The notes beneath the pieces are model-generated. The model saw only the letters and a list, made by a program, of their open reading frames with translations. It was not told where the DNA came from and did no database searches. From Hymenoscyphus infarciens (taxonomy: Eukaryota; Ascomycota; Leotiomycetes; Helotiales; Helotiaceae), in assembly GCA_001414345.1 (NCBI GenBank), contig LLCB01000089.1:1-64000 (forward strand): DNA of 64,000 nt, given 5' to 3'. How positions within the stretch are numbered: position 1 is the stretch's first letter; each line of letters starts with the position of its first letter. Shown here piece after piece: positions 12,160-23,098 of the stretch. Both the position numbers and the translations under genes were made by a program.

Positions 12160-13790
12160 TGCCTTTAAAGCGTAGTAAATAAGTCGCTTATAAGAGCGTT
12201 ATTACTAAGGCTAGTAATAGAGCTATTAAGGCGCTCTAAGCTTAACTAGTAGAAGACGATAATATTAAAGATAATAAGTATAATAGATAAGTTAGTAAAG
12301 TATATTATAATACTTAAGTAGCTATATAAGTATAATATATTACTTAAGACGCTACTACTAATTAAGGCGATACTATAAATAGTGCTTATTATCTAGCTTA
12401 TTAAAGAAGATAAGTTTAGTAGAACTAAGGTTAAGCTTAAGATAATAATAAGATAAACTTCTATCTATAAGGTAGAGGTAATAGTAATAGTAATAGTAAC
12501 AACGATAATAATAATAATATTAATAAACCCCTTCTCTAAGACCTTATCTAAGTAAATAGGCTGAATAACCCTCTTCTCTTTTAAGGTAATTAATACTTCT
12601 AAGTTAATAGATATATAGATAGATATAATAGCGGATACTAGAGTTATATAAGAGGACTATTTAATAGAGGATATCTTTAGAGCTTTGTCTCTAGATATCT
12701 TTAAGAATACTCTTAAGATAACTTTAGTTAAGATAACTTTGATATAGGATACTCTAACTTTTAGAGCTACTTATAAGCTAATTTTAGCATAGGATACCTT
12801 TATAACTTTAGCACTACTGTCTAGAGTAACCTAGCGAGAGTTCTAGAGCTTAGCTAGGATAATTAAGATAATATTACTATACTAATAGTTACTAATTAAG
12901 GAATAGATAGGTAAGGCTAACGATTTAATATATTAGAGAAAGAGATAGTATATATTAATAATACTTAATAGGCTAACCTCTCTTCTTATTAAGAAGTACT
13001 ACTAATAAGTAAAGGAATTAATCTAAAAGGGAATCTATTAGAAGGAATATTAGTAATAAATGATAATAGTAAGAATATCTCTCTTTATATACTTAATATA
13101 ATTAATAGCCTCTCTCTAGAGTATAAGAAGTATTTAATATAAATTACGTAAGGTATATTTAAGCTAAGAGATCTCTACTACTTAGATAATAACACCTCTC
13201 TAATCAACGACGATAAAAGTACTATTTTCTTTAATAAGAAAGCTAGTATACTAAATTTTAAAGTAAAGAAGACGTTAAAGGTCTTTAAATCTAATACTAC
13301 TAAGTAGTTCTATTACTTTCTAGTATATACTATATATATAATCTCTTTATTTAGCAGAGGTATCTATATTTAACTTAATAACTTTAATTATAGAATTATA
13401 GGCTTAGCTAAGGATTATACTTAAGTAGAGGTAATCTAATTAGCGCTCTTCTAATAGGAAAAGGTAGTTAATAAGAGTAGATTAAGAGGAGTGGAATTAT
13501 AGAATATACTTAAAAGTATAATTACTTAATACTATTAGATAAGAAGACTAGGCTATAGCGGCAGAGGAGGAGGAAGAGAGGGTTGTTAAAGTTATAATTA
13601 GAATAGTAATATCTCTTTATAGACGTACTTTAAGGTAAGTAAACTAAGAGGTTATAAAGACTTAAATTATACTTAAATCTATCTACTAAAGAAGGATAAT
13701 AAAGGTAATAAGAAAGAGATAAGGAAGAGTTAAGAAGTTAGTATAGAAGAGATAATAGATAAAGACTATAGTAGTACTAATAAAGATCTT
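12160..13790 (+). pseudogene. Gag-like ORF remnant of the YR retroelement
   Basis: Starts with ATG near 12160 (MPLKRSK) directly after A1. The frame can be followed for about 1.6 kb if in-frame TAA/TAG are taken as former Gln codons; it is rich in Asn, Gln, Ser and Tyr. No zinc knuckle is recognised. The gag assignment rests on its 5' position in the element. Confidence 0.5.
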
Positions 13791-13899
13791 TTACTCTAAT
13801 TTTTATCTTCTTATTTATACTCTCTTATACTTATTTAATTAAATACTATAGTATTCTTCTTTTTATATAATATATTAAAACTACTATTAGATATATTAT

Positions 13900-15500
13900 T
13901 CTCTTTATTATTTTCTAAAGTATAGAAGGTATTATTATTCTAATATCTTAATTAGTTACTTCTAGAAAATATTAATAATATACTTCAATTTAGAGCACTA
14001 ATTAAGTATAAGAGCTTAGAAGTTTTATATATATTAAAAAACCTCTTATTAGCTACTGAATTTAATAAGCTTTTAACTTTAAAAGTAAGAGACGATTTAA
14101 AAGCTAGCTTAATTAAGAAAGTTAATCTATACTAAAGAGTATCTTTTATAGCTTCTCTACTTAGTTTTATACTTAAACTAAAGCCTAATAGCGATTAACG
14201 CTAAATATACTATTTATCCTACTTTAAAGATTACTTAATAAATTATTATATATTAGATAAATATATATATTTAAAGTATGTCTCCTTTTAAGAGATATTA
14301 GCTATAATATAAGAAGCTGGCTAAGAGTGTATAATACTTAAAAAAGATATATTTAATACTTTTTAAATAGTACTAATTATACTATAAATACGCTAGCTTT
14401 TAGGTTTCTAATAGAAAGGGATTTATTACGCTTATATAGTACTACTCTTTAGCTTTATTATAGTACTATTCATCTTTAATATCTTTGTAGAAGCTCTTAA
14501 GTAGATAATACGGTTATACTTAGAGTAGTATATTATAAGTTACTATTTAGATAACGAGTTTGCTATGTTTAAAGCTATTAAAGCTATGTCTTAATTTCTT
14601 AAGAAATAAGCTATAAAGTATAGAACTTTTACTTAAATATTAAGTATATTAATTAATAATAAAAAGAGTACTTAAAGTATACTCTTAGAAGTAATAGAGT
14701 ACTTAATAGATACTATTACTTTTAAGACCTCTATACTACTAGAAAAGCTAGCTAAGATAAAGCTTAAGATATACTAATTTATTAACTATAGAAGTATTAT
14801 CTATAATAAGCTTAAATCGCTTATAAGCCTTTTATCTTTTTACGCTCTTATGATATAATTAGGCTAGGCCTTCTATTATAACTTCTAGATATTTATATAT
14901 ATATAGCCTAACTATGTATCTTATATAGAAAAGAGGCGTCTCTTAAAAGAAGTCTAGAAGAACTTTAGATAGTAGAATAAGATGTTATTATAGTTTAATA
15001 GTATATACTTCTTTAATAATATCTACTTATATATATACCTTTTTTATAATACCTCTATTAAAAGCCTAGAAGCCTTCTTTTTAGAAGTAGACAATCTGAG
15101 ATATATTTAGTAAGAGTATACGTATATACTACTAAAAGAATACGCTTTTTAGTTACCTCTTCTAAGAATTAGAAAAGACTCTTAATTTAATATAAATATC
15201 TTTAAGATTAAAATAGTAAGAGTATCCTTTAAATAATAAAAGGAGGTATAAGTAATAAAGAGAGTAATTATCTATATAAATAATACTACTATATAGATTA
15301 GACTTCTTAAGTAGTCTTTAAGATACTCTTATTAAAATCGTCTCTTATAAGCTACTTTATACCTAACTACTTAATTTAATATTAATATATAATTAAAGTA
15401 TATACTAAGAGTAGATAATATCTTAGTAGATACTCTCTTATATAATTTATATAGAATAGTAGCTAATTAGTATCTATACTAGTAGTCTCTTAATTTAATA
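13900..15500 (+). pseudogene. Reverse transcriptase / RNase H remnant
   Basis: RIP-degraded. The polymerase active site is visible as YYLDNEFAMFKAIKA at 14541-14585 (GAT-to-AAT changes the second Asp). Upstream FSFIIVLFIFNIFVEAL fits the SP(F)xFxxxxxxAL region. RNase H is suggested by NTSIKSLEAFFLE near 15051-15092, a degraded TDAS..GLGAFF. Stops occur in every frame, so the copy is dead. Confidence 0.65.
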
Positions 15501-15849
15501 ATCCCTTTTTTAATTACCTTGAATATATAAAGAATAAAGTTAGAATATCTAAAATATATATAAGGCTTCTTTATTATAGCTTCTTACTAAATACTTAGAA
15601 GGTATATAGTATATATATATACTCTTTTAAAAGGTTCTAGATTAAAAGACTCTAGTAACTATAGCTAGTAATAACTTTAGTACTTTATAAGTAGGTTTTA
15701 AGAAGAGTATATAGTAGGATTAGTTAAAGACTTTTAAAAGTAGATTCTATATAAATTAGCCTTTTCACGATTTAATTAATATATATAGAGTATAACCTAG
15801 ATCTAAAGCTATTTAAGTCCCTGCTTTTACAACGAATTATAGTAGATAT

Positions 15850-16560
15850 TCAAGTAATATAAGGCTCTTATAAGAAGAAGAAGATAAAGCCTTTATTAAT
15901 ACTATAATTATACTAGATTATCTCTTAAGCTTTAAAGGCTAAGCCTTAGATCCTATAACTAAGATAGATTAATAGCCTTAACTTCAAAGCTACTATAAAG
16001 CTAGCTTTTATAGAATTCCTTTATACTACGGAGATTATATATAAAGATACTAATTTAGTTAACTATAGAGTATTTATATATATATACCTTTAATAATAAG
16101 ATATTACTTTTACTAAAAAAGACGAATATATAATTATATATCTATAATTAAGTAAATTAAACTATAAGTATATAAAGGTAGAGATATTAGTATTAGATAT
16201 AAGATTACCTACTTATCTTATAATAGTACTTTAAGTACTATTTACTCTCGATTCTCAACCTTCTATAGTACTACTCTTTTACTAAGAAAGTAGCTCCTTT
16301 ATAAGAAACTAATATATTAGCTCTTTACGCTACCGCCTCTAGACAGTTAGCGTTAGTAATAATATATTATATTTAAAACATAGTCTACGTAGAAGCGCCG
16401 CGTAATATACTTCTAATAATAGAGTATTAGATATAGATATTTAAATACTTAAAAAGTAGACTTTAAACGCTTTTAAAAGGTACTTTACTCTAAGCTATTA
16501 GAAGTAATACCTTTTAAATAAGCGCTTTTTAACAGGTAGGGCTCTCTCTCTCCTAGCCTA
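15850..16560 (+). pseudogene. Tyrosine recombinase remnant
   Basis: The C-terminal catalytic box HSLRRSAA (16379-16402; HxLRRGAA before RIP) is followed by LDIDIQIL (TAA read as Gln) and a FKRYFTLSY segment that could hold the tyrosine. The R...HxxR...Y order is that of DIRS/Ngaro and Crypton recombinases; with the RT upstream it supports a DIRS-type retroelement. Confidence 0.65.
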
Positions 16561-16729
16561 GTAAGCTTTAGAAGACCTCTATAGTTAGTAGGTAGTATAT
16601 TCTCTATTATAACTACGTTATATTACTATTTATACTACTTATAGTCCTTTTTACTTTTAAAAAAGCCTTATTCTTTCTTATATTTATAATAGCTTTTCTT
16701 TAATTAGTTAAGTAACCTCTTTTAAAGCA

Positions 16730-16905
16730 GCTAATAGTACTTACTCCTTTTACTCTTATATTAGTAAGATACTTAAAGAGCCTTCTAATTAACCTAAAAA
16801 GAAGGTATATAAGAGAGTGTAGAGTAAGATACTAGAAGCTAGTTAGTAAATACAGAAATTCTTAAAATAGCTTTAAATATATATATATAACGAAAAGTAA
16901 TAAAT
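16730..16905 (+). repeat. Split direct repeat B1
   Basis: 176 bp, matching B2 (17135-17310) along its length with about a dozen differences, all transitions. It ends in ATAAAT, shared with the start of A2. Confidence 0.85.
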
Positions 16906-17058
16906 AGAAAGAGTTTATAGTAAATTAAGAAATTAGCTTATTAAGTAAGAAGGAGACATATATATATAGGCCTCCTTTTATACTAAGTAACCTCTATTCT
17001 ACTAATAATACTTTCTATTACTTTTAACGTCTTATTTAGTATTAAGCTCTTTTTTAAC
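16900..17058 (+). repeat. Split direct repeat A2
   Basis: 159 bp copy of A1, starting inside the ATAAAT that ends B1. Differences from A1 are transitions only. Confidence 0.85.
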
Positions 17059-17134
17059 CCTACTCTTATACTCTTTTATAATACGCTTACTAGGATTAGT
17101 TAGTACTTTTTTAGCCTCTTAAATAAGTATAATA

Positions 17135-17310
17135 GCTAATAGTACTTACTCTTTTTACTCTTATATTAGTAAGATACTTAAAGAGCCTCCTAATTAGCCT
17201 AAAAAGAAGGTATATAAGAGAGTATAGAGTGAGATACTAGAAGCTAGCTAGTAAATATAGAAATTCTCAAAATAGTCTCAAATATATATATATAACGAAA
17301 AGCGATAAAT
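17135..17310 (+). repeat. Split direct repeat B2
   Basis: 176 bp copy of B1; its final ATAAAT marks the right end of the retroelement. Confidence 0.85.
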
Positions 17311-17960
17311 ATACTATTATAGAATATCCGAAACTCTTCTTACCGACGCGTGATTAAGACTAAAAGCAAAAAAAAAAGTCGCTTTATAAACTAAGATTCG
17401 TGTTCTAAGATAATTTCAAGTAGGTTTCTTTAACTCTTCTAAACATAGCTAAGCTTCTAGTAAAACTATTCTAAAGAAAGACTATTTAGCTATGTCTCTT
17501 CTATAGTATAGTGCCTGTAGCTAATGCTTTAGAGACTGTCACGTGAATATATTTCGTATTATTAGTACTATAGTAATAGAATCGCGTCACTTCAGCTATA
17601 TTATCGTAGCATATCTATAACGAGTAGAGATAAGAGATAAAACGTAGCGTATAAACATATATAATATATTACTAAAAACTGAAAAATAGTATATAAATAA
17701 TAGAATAAAATTAGTACTATCTTAAGTAGATATAAAAAGAAAAGCACTAGTATCTTTTAAGCGCTAACTATATTTCTTTTATTTTCTTAACTCTTCTCGA
17801 TATCTAAAACTATTAACTTAAAACTAATATACTTAAGCTATATATCTCTTTACTATAACTATACTTAAAGCTACTATTATACTAGTAATTATAGTATATC
17901 TACGATTAAGAATAGTATAGCGTTATTATACTAAATAAAGAAGGTATATATACTATTATC
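17311..17960. repeat. RIP-degraded repeat between the two transposons
   Basis: From about 17500 it follows the 11400-11910 repeat (GCGTATAAACATA and later a faint trace of the zinc-ribbon ORF at 17830-17930) with C-to-T/G-to-A changes. No intact ORF. Confidence 0.4.
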
Positions 17961-18005
17961 ATAGAAAAGAGAGTCTCACGTAACCCCTTTTCTCTATATA
18001 TATAG
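17961..18005 (+). repeat. Target repeat, left part (interrupted by the MULE)
   Basis: Matches 22418-22462, including the inverted arms AGAAAAG...CTTTTCT. It ends in the 9-bp TATATATAG that is repeated at 21626-21634 on the other side of the transposon. Confidence 0.8.
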
Positions 18006-18050
18006 AGATTACGCTATTCTGTTCTAACGCTAGCAGAGGCCTCTGATATA

Positions 18051-18154
18051 CTAAGAGCGCTACTACGTAACTCGCTCTCTTATCCTCCTATTCACTCTAG
18101 CGCTAAGAGCGCTACTACGTAATTCGCTCTCTCGTCCTCTTATTCACTCTACTA
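18051..18154. repeat. 52-bp subterminal tandem repeat of the MULE (2 units)
   Basis: CTAAGAGCGCTACTACGTAA begins at 18051 and again at 18103; the two units differ mainly by transitions. Subterminal direct repeats of this sort can be transposase-binding sites (inference). Confidence 0.7.
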
Positions 18155-19049
18155 GAAGCGTTTTAAAATCCTTTTATATTATATATATATATTATTACAT
18201 TTCTAAATACTAATACTCTAGAAACTATAGATATAACTTAAATTATTACTTAAAAGTATCTAATACTTATAAAACACTTAAATATATACTTAACTAGTTA
18301 AACTAATAAAACTAATAAAAATATTAATATCTCTAAAAAGTAGGAATAACCTTAGTTTTACCTCTTTAAGATATCGTCTAACTTCTAGATATGTTCTAAT
18401 AATAATATATATAAGCACTTATCTTTTCTTTAGAGAGCTAGCTCTCTAGACTCTCTAGTAGAAGAGACACTCTCCTATATCTACCTACTAAGAGTAAGCG
18501 TCTTCTATATATAAAAGTAAATAAATTTAAGCTTTTTTATCTCTTTAATATAAATTATATTACGCTTATATTTAGTATATCTAAATTAGCTTATAGTTGA
18601 ATTTAAATTTATATTTAAATATATTAATACTCTCTTTTATCTTTCTAATCTTTTAACTTAAGATAGAGCTAAACTCTTCTAATCTATAAGCGTGTAAACG
18701 GTCTAAGACCTTTTATCTTTCTCTATAAAAGGTTAATCCCTTTAATAATCTTAAGAGTCTCTTATAGTAGTATAAGAAGTTATTTAAGTATACTAATTTA
18801 GATAAGATATTACTATCTAAGAAAGACTTTAATATATTATAGCCTTATCTCTTAAATATATAGAGTATTAAGTACACCTCTTAAAGTAATAAAGATAATA
18901 TATAAACGTCTTAATATAATTATACTTTTAAGTATAAAAAGAATTAAAGTATAGCTATTAATAAAACAATTAATACTATATATAATTTAACCTTCGAGTA
19001 CTCTTATACTATTTAAGTAATCTACTACTTACTTAATAATCAAGTCTAG

Positions 19050-21390
19050 ATTATATAAACTACTACTATAAGAGATTATAGCTATACTCTTAATAATTAT
19101 AATCTAAAGAGAAGGAATTACACTATATATTAAATTATTAAAAGCTAACTTAAAGTTAAATATAAGCCTTCTACTATTATAGTTACTCTTAAAAGAAGCT
19201 AAGTATAATTAGATAATACTAAAGAATAATACCTCTTATTTAAAGATATATATAATTAGAAACGATTACTTAATACTACTACTTAGAAATAAGGTCTTAG
19301 TAGAGTTAAAAGATTAATTAAACCTTCTAAATTCTCTAATAAGTAAGATAGCTTCTTTATTAAGATAGAATAAGTAGTAGAATACTTAAAGAAGCGTATA
19401 GTATAAGGAAAGAGACCTTACTTTTATAACTCTATTATTATTAATAAAAAAGGAAAGAGCTCTAAAAAGAATAAGCTAAAGAGTAGAGAAGAGTATAAAG
19501 TTTAAAGATTTATATAGGTAAAAGTAAAGAGACTTAAGCTTCTTATAAAAGATAGATATCTTATACTAATTAATTCTACTTATAAAACTAATTATCTTAA
19601 ATAGAAGCTCTTTTTATTAGTATATTACTTATCTAAAGATATATACTTACTATCTACCTTCTTTCTTACCTCTAATAAAGATAGCGAGATTATTAAAGCT
19701 TACTTTTATTAAATTATAACTTAGATAAAAGAGAGGCTTAATATATAATAGTATATTAAGTATATACTCTCTAATAACTCTGCTACTAAGTAACTTATAA
19801 TTAAGAACGTATTTATCGAGAAGAATAAGTTCTCTCTATATAGTACTATTAAATACTTTATTTATATATAGTATTCTAGCTAAATAATAGATTAAAACCT
19901 TAAGAACTATAGATAAGATTATCTTATATAAGCTACTAACTATTTTAAGAGTATACTATTTTATTAATATATAAAAGCTAGATATAATAAATTAATATAA
20001 TCTACTCTTAATATAATCCTAGATAGCCTTACTCTTAAAAAGAGTAGGAATAAATCCTAGAATATAAAGGAGTATATATAAAAAGAGTAGAAAGATATTA
20101 GTAAAAAGTGAGTAAACTACGCTTATTAAGAAGAGCTAATCCTTATATAAGTTCTTACTACTAGCCTAAACGAAGAATAGTACTATAAGCTTAAAAGATC
20201 TCTCTTCTTTTATAAGAACTAAGATTCTAAATATACTTCTACTTTTATAGTATAAACAGTTAAGAAAGGTATTAATAATTAGATAAATAAGAATAAAAAG
20301 GCTATATATAATCTTAATAATAAAGTTAATATGTTTATAGATTAATATCCTTAGCTAAAACTATTCTTATAATTAGTATAAGATATTCTAATAAGTAACT
20401 TAGTAGATATAGAGGAGGTATATTATAAAGCTATTAAGAGTTTACTTATAGAAGCTTAATAATTATTATATAAGAGCTATACTCTTAATACTAATAGTAA
20501 GTATAATTATAAGAGCTTTTATATATAAGAGTTACCTTACTAGTATATACTTAAATAATATATCCTTCTTCTTAAGCTTAATACGTAAGATTAATAATAG
20601 TAACTCGATTAGTATAAGTACTTAAGCGCTTTCTAAGATACTAAGAGATATATGATATTCTAACGCTCTTAATAAGTATAACTTAATAATTCTTTTAAAA
20701 AGTGTATTACGTTTAAAAACTCTTAAATATATATATACTAAAACAGTTAGTAGAAGATAGAGGAAGTAGTCTTTTAAATTAAGAATAAAGAGTATATAAT
20801 CAAGGACTTCTACTAAAAGCGAGGTATACTAGAGGTATAAATAAAACTATTATTATTAAAAAGCATTAGTGAATTTAAATAATTTTAAGATATAATTAAG
20901 TATAAGAAGCTAGAGAATTAGATTATAGAAAAGTAATAAGAGATTACTATAGAATTTAATACACTTACTATATAAGATACTTAGTAATTATAATATATAA
21001 GTACTACTTATAAAAGTTAGAATAGCTTCTTTTAATCTAATCTCTACTACTCTAGAATAGATATTAATTTAACCTCTTAATTTAACACTTTCAATACTAC
21101 TACTACTACTCTTTTACCTTCTTAAAGTATATATTATAGTATACTAATTAATAGGATATAACTAAATTAGATACTAGATAACGTAGAGTAATAAGTAGAA
21201 GTTAATAAGTAGATTACTAAAGACCTTAGTATAGTGTTTTATAAGAATTAGTAAGAAAGTATACTAGAAGAACCTATACCTAGCGTAAAAGTAAAGAGAA
21301 AGCGCTAGCCTAATTAGGTAATTAGTATATAATTAAGAAAAGCCCTTAGATTTAAGCTTTTTAAGCTTTAAATTAACCTTTTAGGCGCTT
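19050..21390 (+). pseudogene. MULE transposase remnant
   Basis: A frame that can be followed for over 2 kb with TAA/TAG read as former CAA/CAG. Residues N-S-T-Y-K-T-N at 19572-19592 correspond to the DxTYKTN start of the MULE transposase core, with Asp turned to Asn by RIP. LSNNSATK at 19767-19790 fits the second SD...A motif. The C-terminal part is Gln/Asn-rich and unrecognised. Non-functional. Confidence 0.6.
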
Positions 21391-21625
21391 TATTTAATTA
21401 TATATAGTTTATTAATTTATTATTATTATAAGCTTTATTTACTTTTTTTAACCGATTTTATATATCTATAGCCTCTTAGTATAAATTCACTTTTTTAGGT
21501 AAGACTAGTCCTTTTTAGGAAGGTAGTAGCGATTGTTTTCTAGTAAGAGTAAATATGTTGAAATTTCGCTAATTTTATACGCTAGCATAGTACCTATGCT
21601 AGCGTTAGGACAGAATAGCGTTTCC

Positions 21626-21701
21626 TATATATAGTAGAGTTTTCACCTCTTAAATTCAAGCTTCTTAGAGCGTTTTCAACTCAAAAATACGTTATAGTTA
21701 T
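21626..21701 (+). repeat. Target repeat, right part
   Basis: Starts with the second TATATATAG and continues with AGAGTTTTCACC and AAATTCAAGCTTCTTAGAG, matching 22454-22530. Confidence 0.8.
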
Positions 21702-21889
21702 AAGCTCGGTTTATATATATAGTATATTATACTTTATACTTATAGTGTACTCTATAATATCTTTAACTTCTGCTTACGTATTTAACGTATTACGACGTAT
21801 TTAGAACGCTCTCCGCTGTCGGCTAGCGTAACTAACCTCTTAATACTTATATTCGACGAGTATTCAGAAGCTCTACTACGAGTATAGCT

Positions 21890-22420
21890 CTTCTTACTTC
21901 GAATATAAGACTTTCTTAATAAGCGCGAATAAGGACTCTCCTAATAAGCGTAGACGGGACTCTTCTATAAGACTCTCTTAACTTCGAATATAGCGAAAGC
22001 TCTACTACGAGTAGGTATTACGAACCGGAAGCCTAGCGGCGCGCTAGCCACTCTAAGAGATACTCGATAAGACGATTCAGAAGCCTAGTACTCTACGAAG
22101 CTAGCATAAATATAACGCTAACTACGAGCTACTACCTCTTATAAACGCTATCTACTCTTTACTAAAGACACTGAAGCTAGAACCAAAGTAGAGTTAGAGC
22201 TAGGGTATAAGAGAGGAAGCTAGACAGGATCTAGGAGTAGGACTTTACTTTTAAGAATATTATCTAAGATCGTTATTTAGAAGTTTAAAGTAATATATAT
22301 AGCTCCGTAGGTTTCTCTATAGCAAGAATAGAGAGCGACATAGTTAAGAGGTTCTTTTATAATCTAGTTTAAGTTTATAGGCCTAGGAAGCTGTCTTCTA
22401 GACTTAAGAGGTGTATTATA
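21890..22420 (+). pseudogene. RIP-degraded ORF remnant, unknown
   Basis: One frame stays readable for over 500 bp when TAA/TAG are taken as former Gln codons (segments such as ANKDSPNKRRRDSS and YYLRSLFRSLK), running into the repeat at 22418. It keeps more CG than its surroundings. Family not recognised; probably the remains of another transposon ORF. Confidence 0.35.
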
Positions 22421-22530
22421 GAAAAGAGAGTCTTACGTAACCTCTTTTCTCTATATATATAGCAGAGTTTTCACCTTCTAAATTCAAGCTTCTTAGAGCG
22501 TTTTTAACTCAAAAATACGTTATAACTATA
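22418..22530 (+). repeat. Uninterrupted copy of the MULE target repeat (empty site)
   Basis: Carries a single TATATATAG at 22454-22462 with the same left flank as 17961-17996 and the same right flank as 21635-21701, so it shows the pre-insertion state. Confidence 0.8.
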
Positions 22531-22649
22531 GTATTATTAATATTATATCTACTAAATAAGAGAGGTATATATACTATAGTATTATTAGTATTATACTCAA
22601 CGAGGGAGGTATAGTTTACTATAGTTTTATTATTAGTATTATAGGTATA

Positions 22650-22870
22650 AATGAATCAAAGGTTCGATTTGTAAATACACCTCTAGAGATGTATTCACGA
22701 ATCGAGCTTTTTTATATAAGAGATTCACGAATATAGTGCCAAGGCTTGATTTAAGTGATTCGATTCATGAATAGAGGCTTTTTGCTAAACGGATTTATGA
22801 CTTAAAAGTAGATTCACGAATCGAATTAATTCGATTCAACTTTTGTATAGAGATTCGCGAATCGAGGGCG
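22650..22870. repeat. Cluster of near-palindromic GATTC(A/G)CGAATC motifs
   Basis: Five or more variants of GATTC(A/G)CGAATCGA occur within about 220 bp (near 22689, 22726, 22761, 22811 and 22851), some perfectly self-complementary (GATTCGCGAATC). The region is less AT-rich than the RIP block to its left. Confidence 0.6.
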
Positions 22871-22975
22871 CGAACTAAACAGGCTCTAAGTACGAAACGA
22901 AACGAAAAGAAAAGAAAAGTATAAAGCCTCTCTTAACTTCCTTTTCCTTCCTTTTAAATAACACTTTTAATCACT

Positions 22976-23098
22976 ATGCATTTCAGCTTAGTCGTAAAAC
23001 TAATCACTAAAGCCAAAGATCTAGCTCAAAGAGTATATAAAGCTAGAGCTAAGGTACTCTTTCTAGTAGAACGTAAACTCGGTATCTCTGATACTTAG
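22976..23098 (+). CDS. Small basic peptide ORF (40 aa), repeat-borne
   Basis: ATG at 22976, TAG at 23096. A very basic, amphipathic peptide (KLITKAKDLAQR, YKARAKV) similar in its first 25 residues to the ORF at 11733, but without the Cys ribbon. It sits at the right border of the RIP block. Whether it is expressed is unknown; it could be the truncated end of a transposon or host gene family. Confidence 0.3.
   Translation: MHFSLVVKLITKAKDLAQRVYKARAKVLFLVERKLGISDT

Larger units (their letters stand above)
11971..17310 (+). mobile_element. Tyrosine-recombinase (Ngaro/PAT-like) retrotransposon, RIP-inactivated
   Basis: A 5.34-kb element with split direct repeats: A1 (11971-12129), internal region, B1 (16730-16905), A2 (16900-17058), B2 (17135-17310). 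A1/A2 and B1/B2 are equal in length and differ only by transitions. ATAAAT stands at the left end, at the B1/A2 junction and at the right end, as expected for a recombination core. This A1-B1A2B2 design is diagnostic of the Ngaro branch of DIRS-like elements. The interior, read with TAA/TAG as former CAA/CAG, gives a Gln/Asn-rich gag-like frame from about 12160, reverse transcriptase (YLDN, a degraded YLDD, at 14541-14570), an RNase H-like segment near 15050 and a tyrosine recombinase motif HSLRRSAA at 16379-16402. No long ORF survives. Confidence 0.8.
18006..21625 (+). mobile_element. MULE-like DNA transposon (3.6 kb), RIP-inactivated
   Basis: Terminal inverted repeats: ACGCTATTCTG(T/C)CCTAACGCTAGC-type sequence at about 18011-18034 and its reverse complement at 21597-21620. 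The flanks are TATATATAG at 17997-18005 and 21626-21634, a 9-bp target duplication as expected for Mutator-like elements. A paralogous repeat at 22418-22530 preserves the unoccupied site, which fixes both ends to within a base or two. The interior holds a degraded transposase frame with a D/N-STYKTN motif. No ORF survives. Confidence 0.8.

Noticed and set aside
16730..17310. Ordinary tandem duplication or LTR pair at the right end of the retroelement
   Set aside because: A1 at the far left pairs with A2 while B1 pairs with B2; this split order is not explained by plain LTRs.
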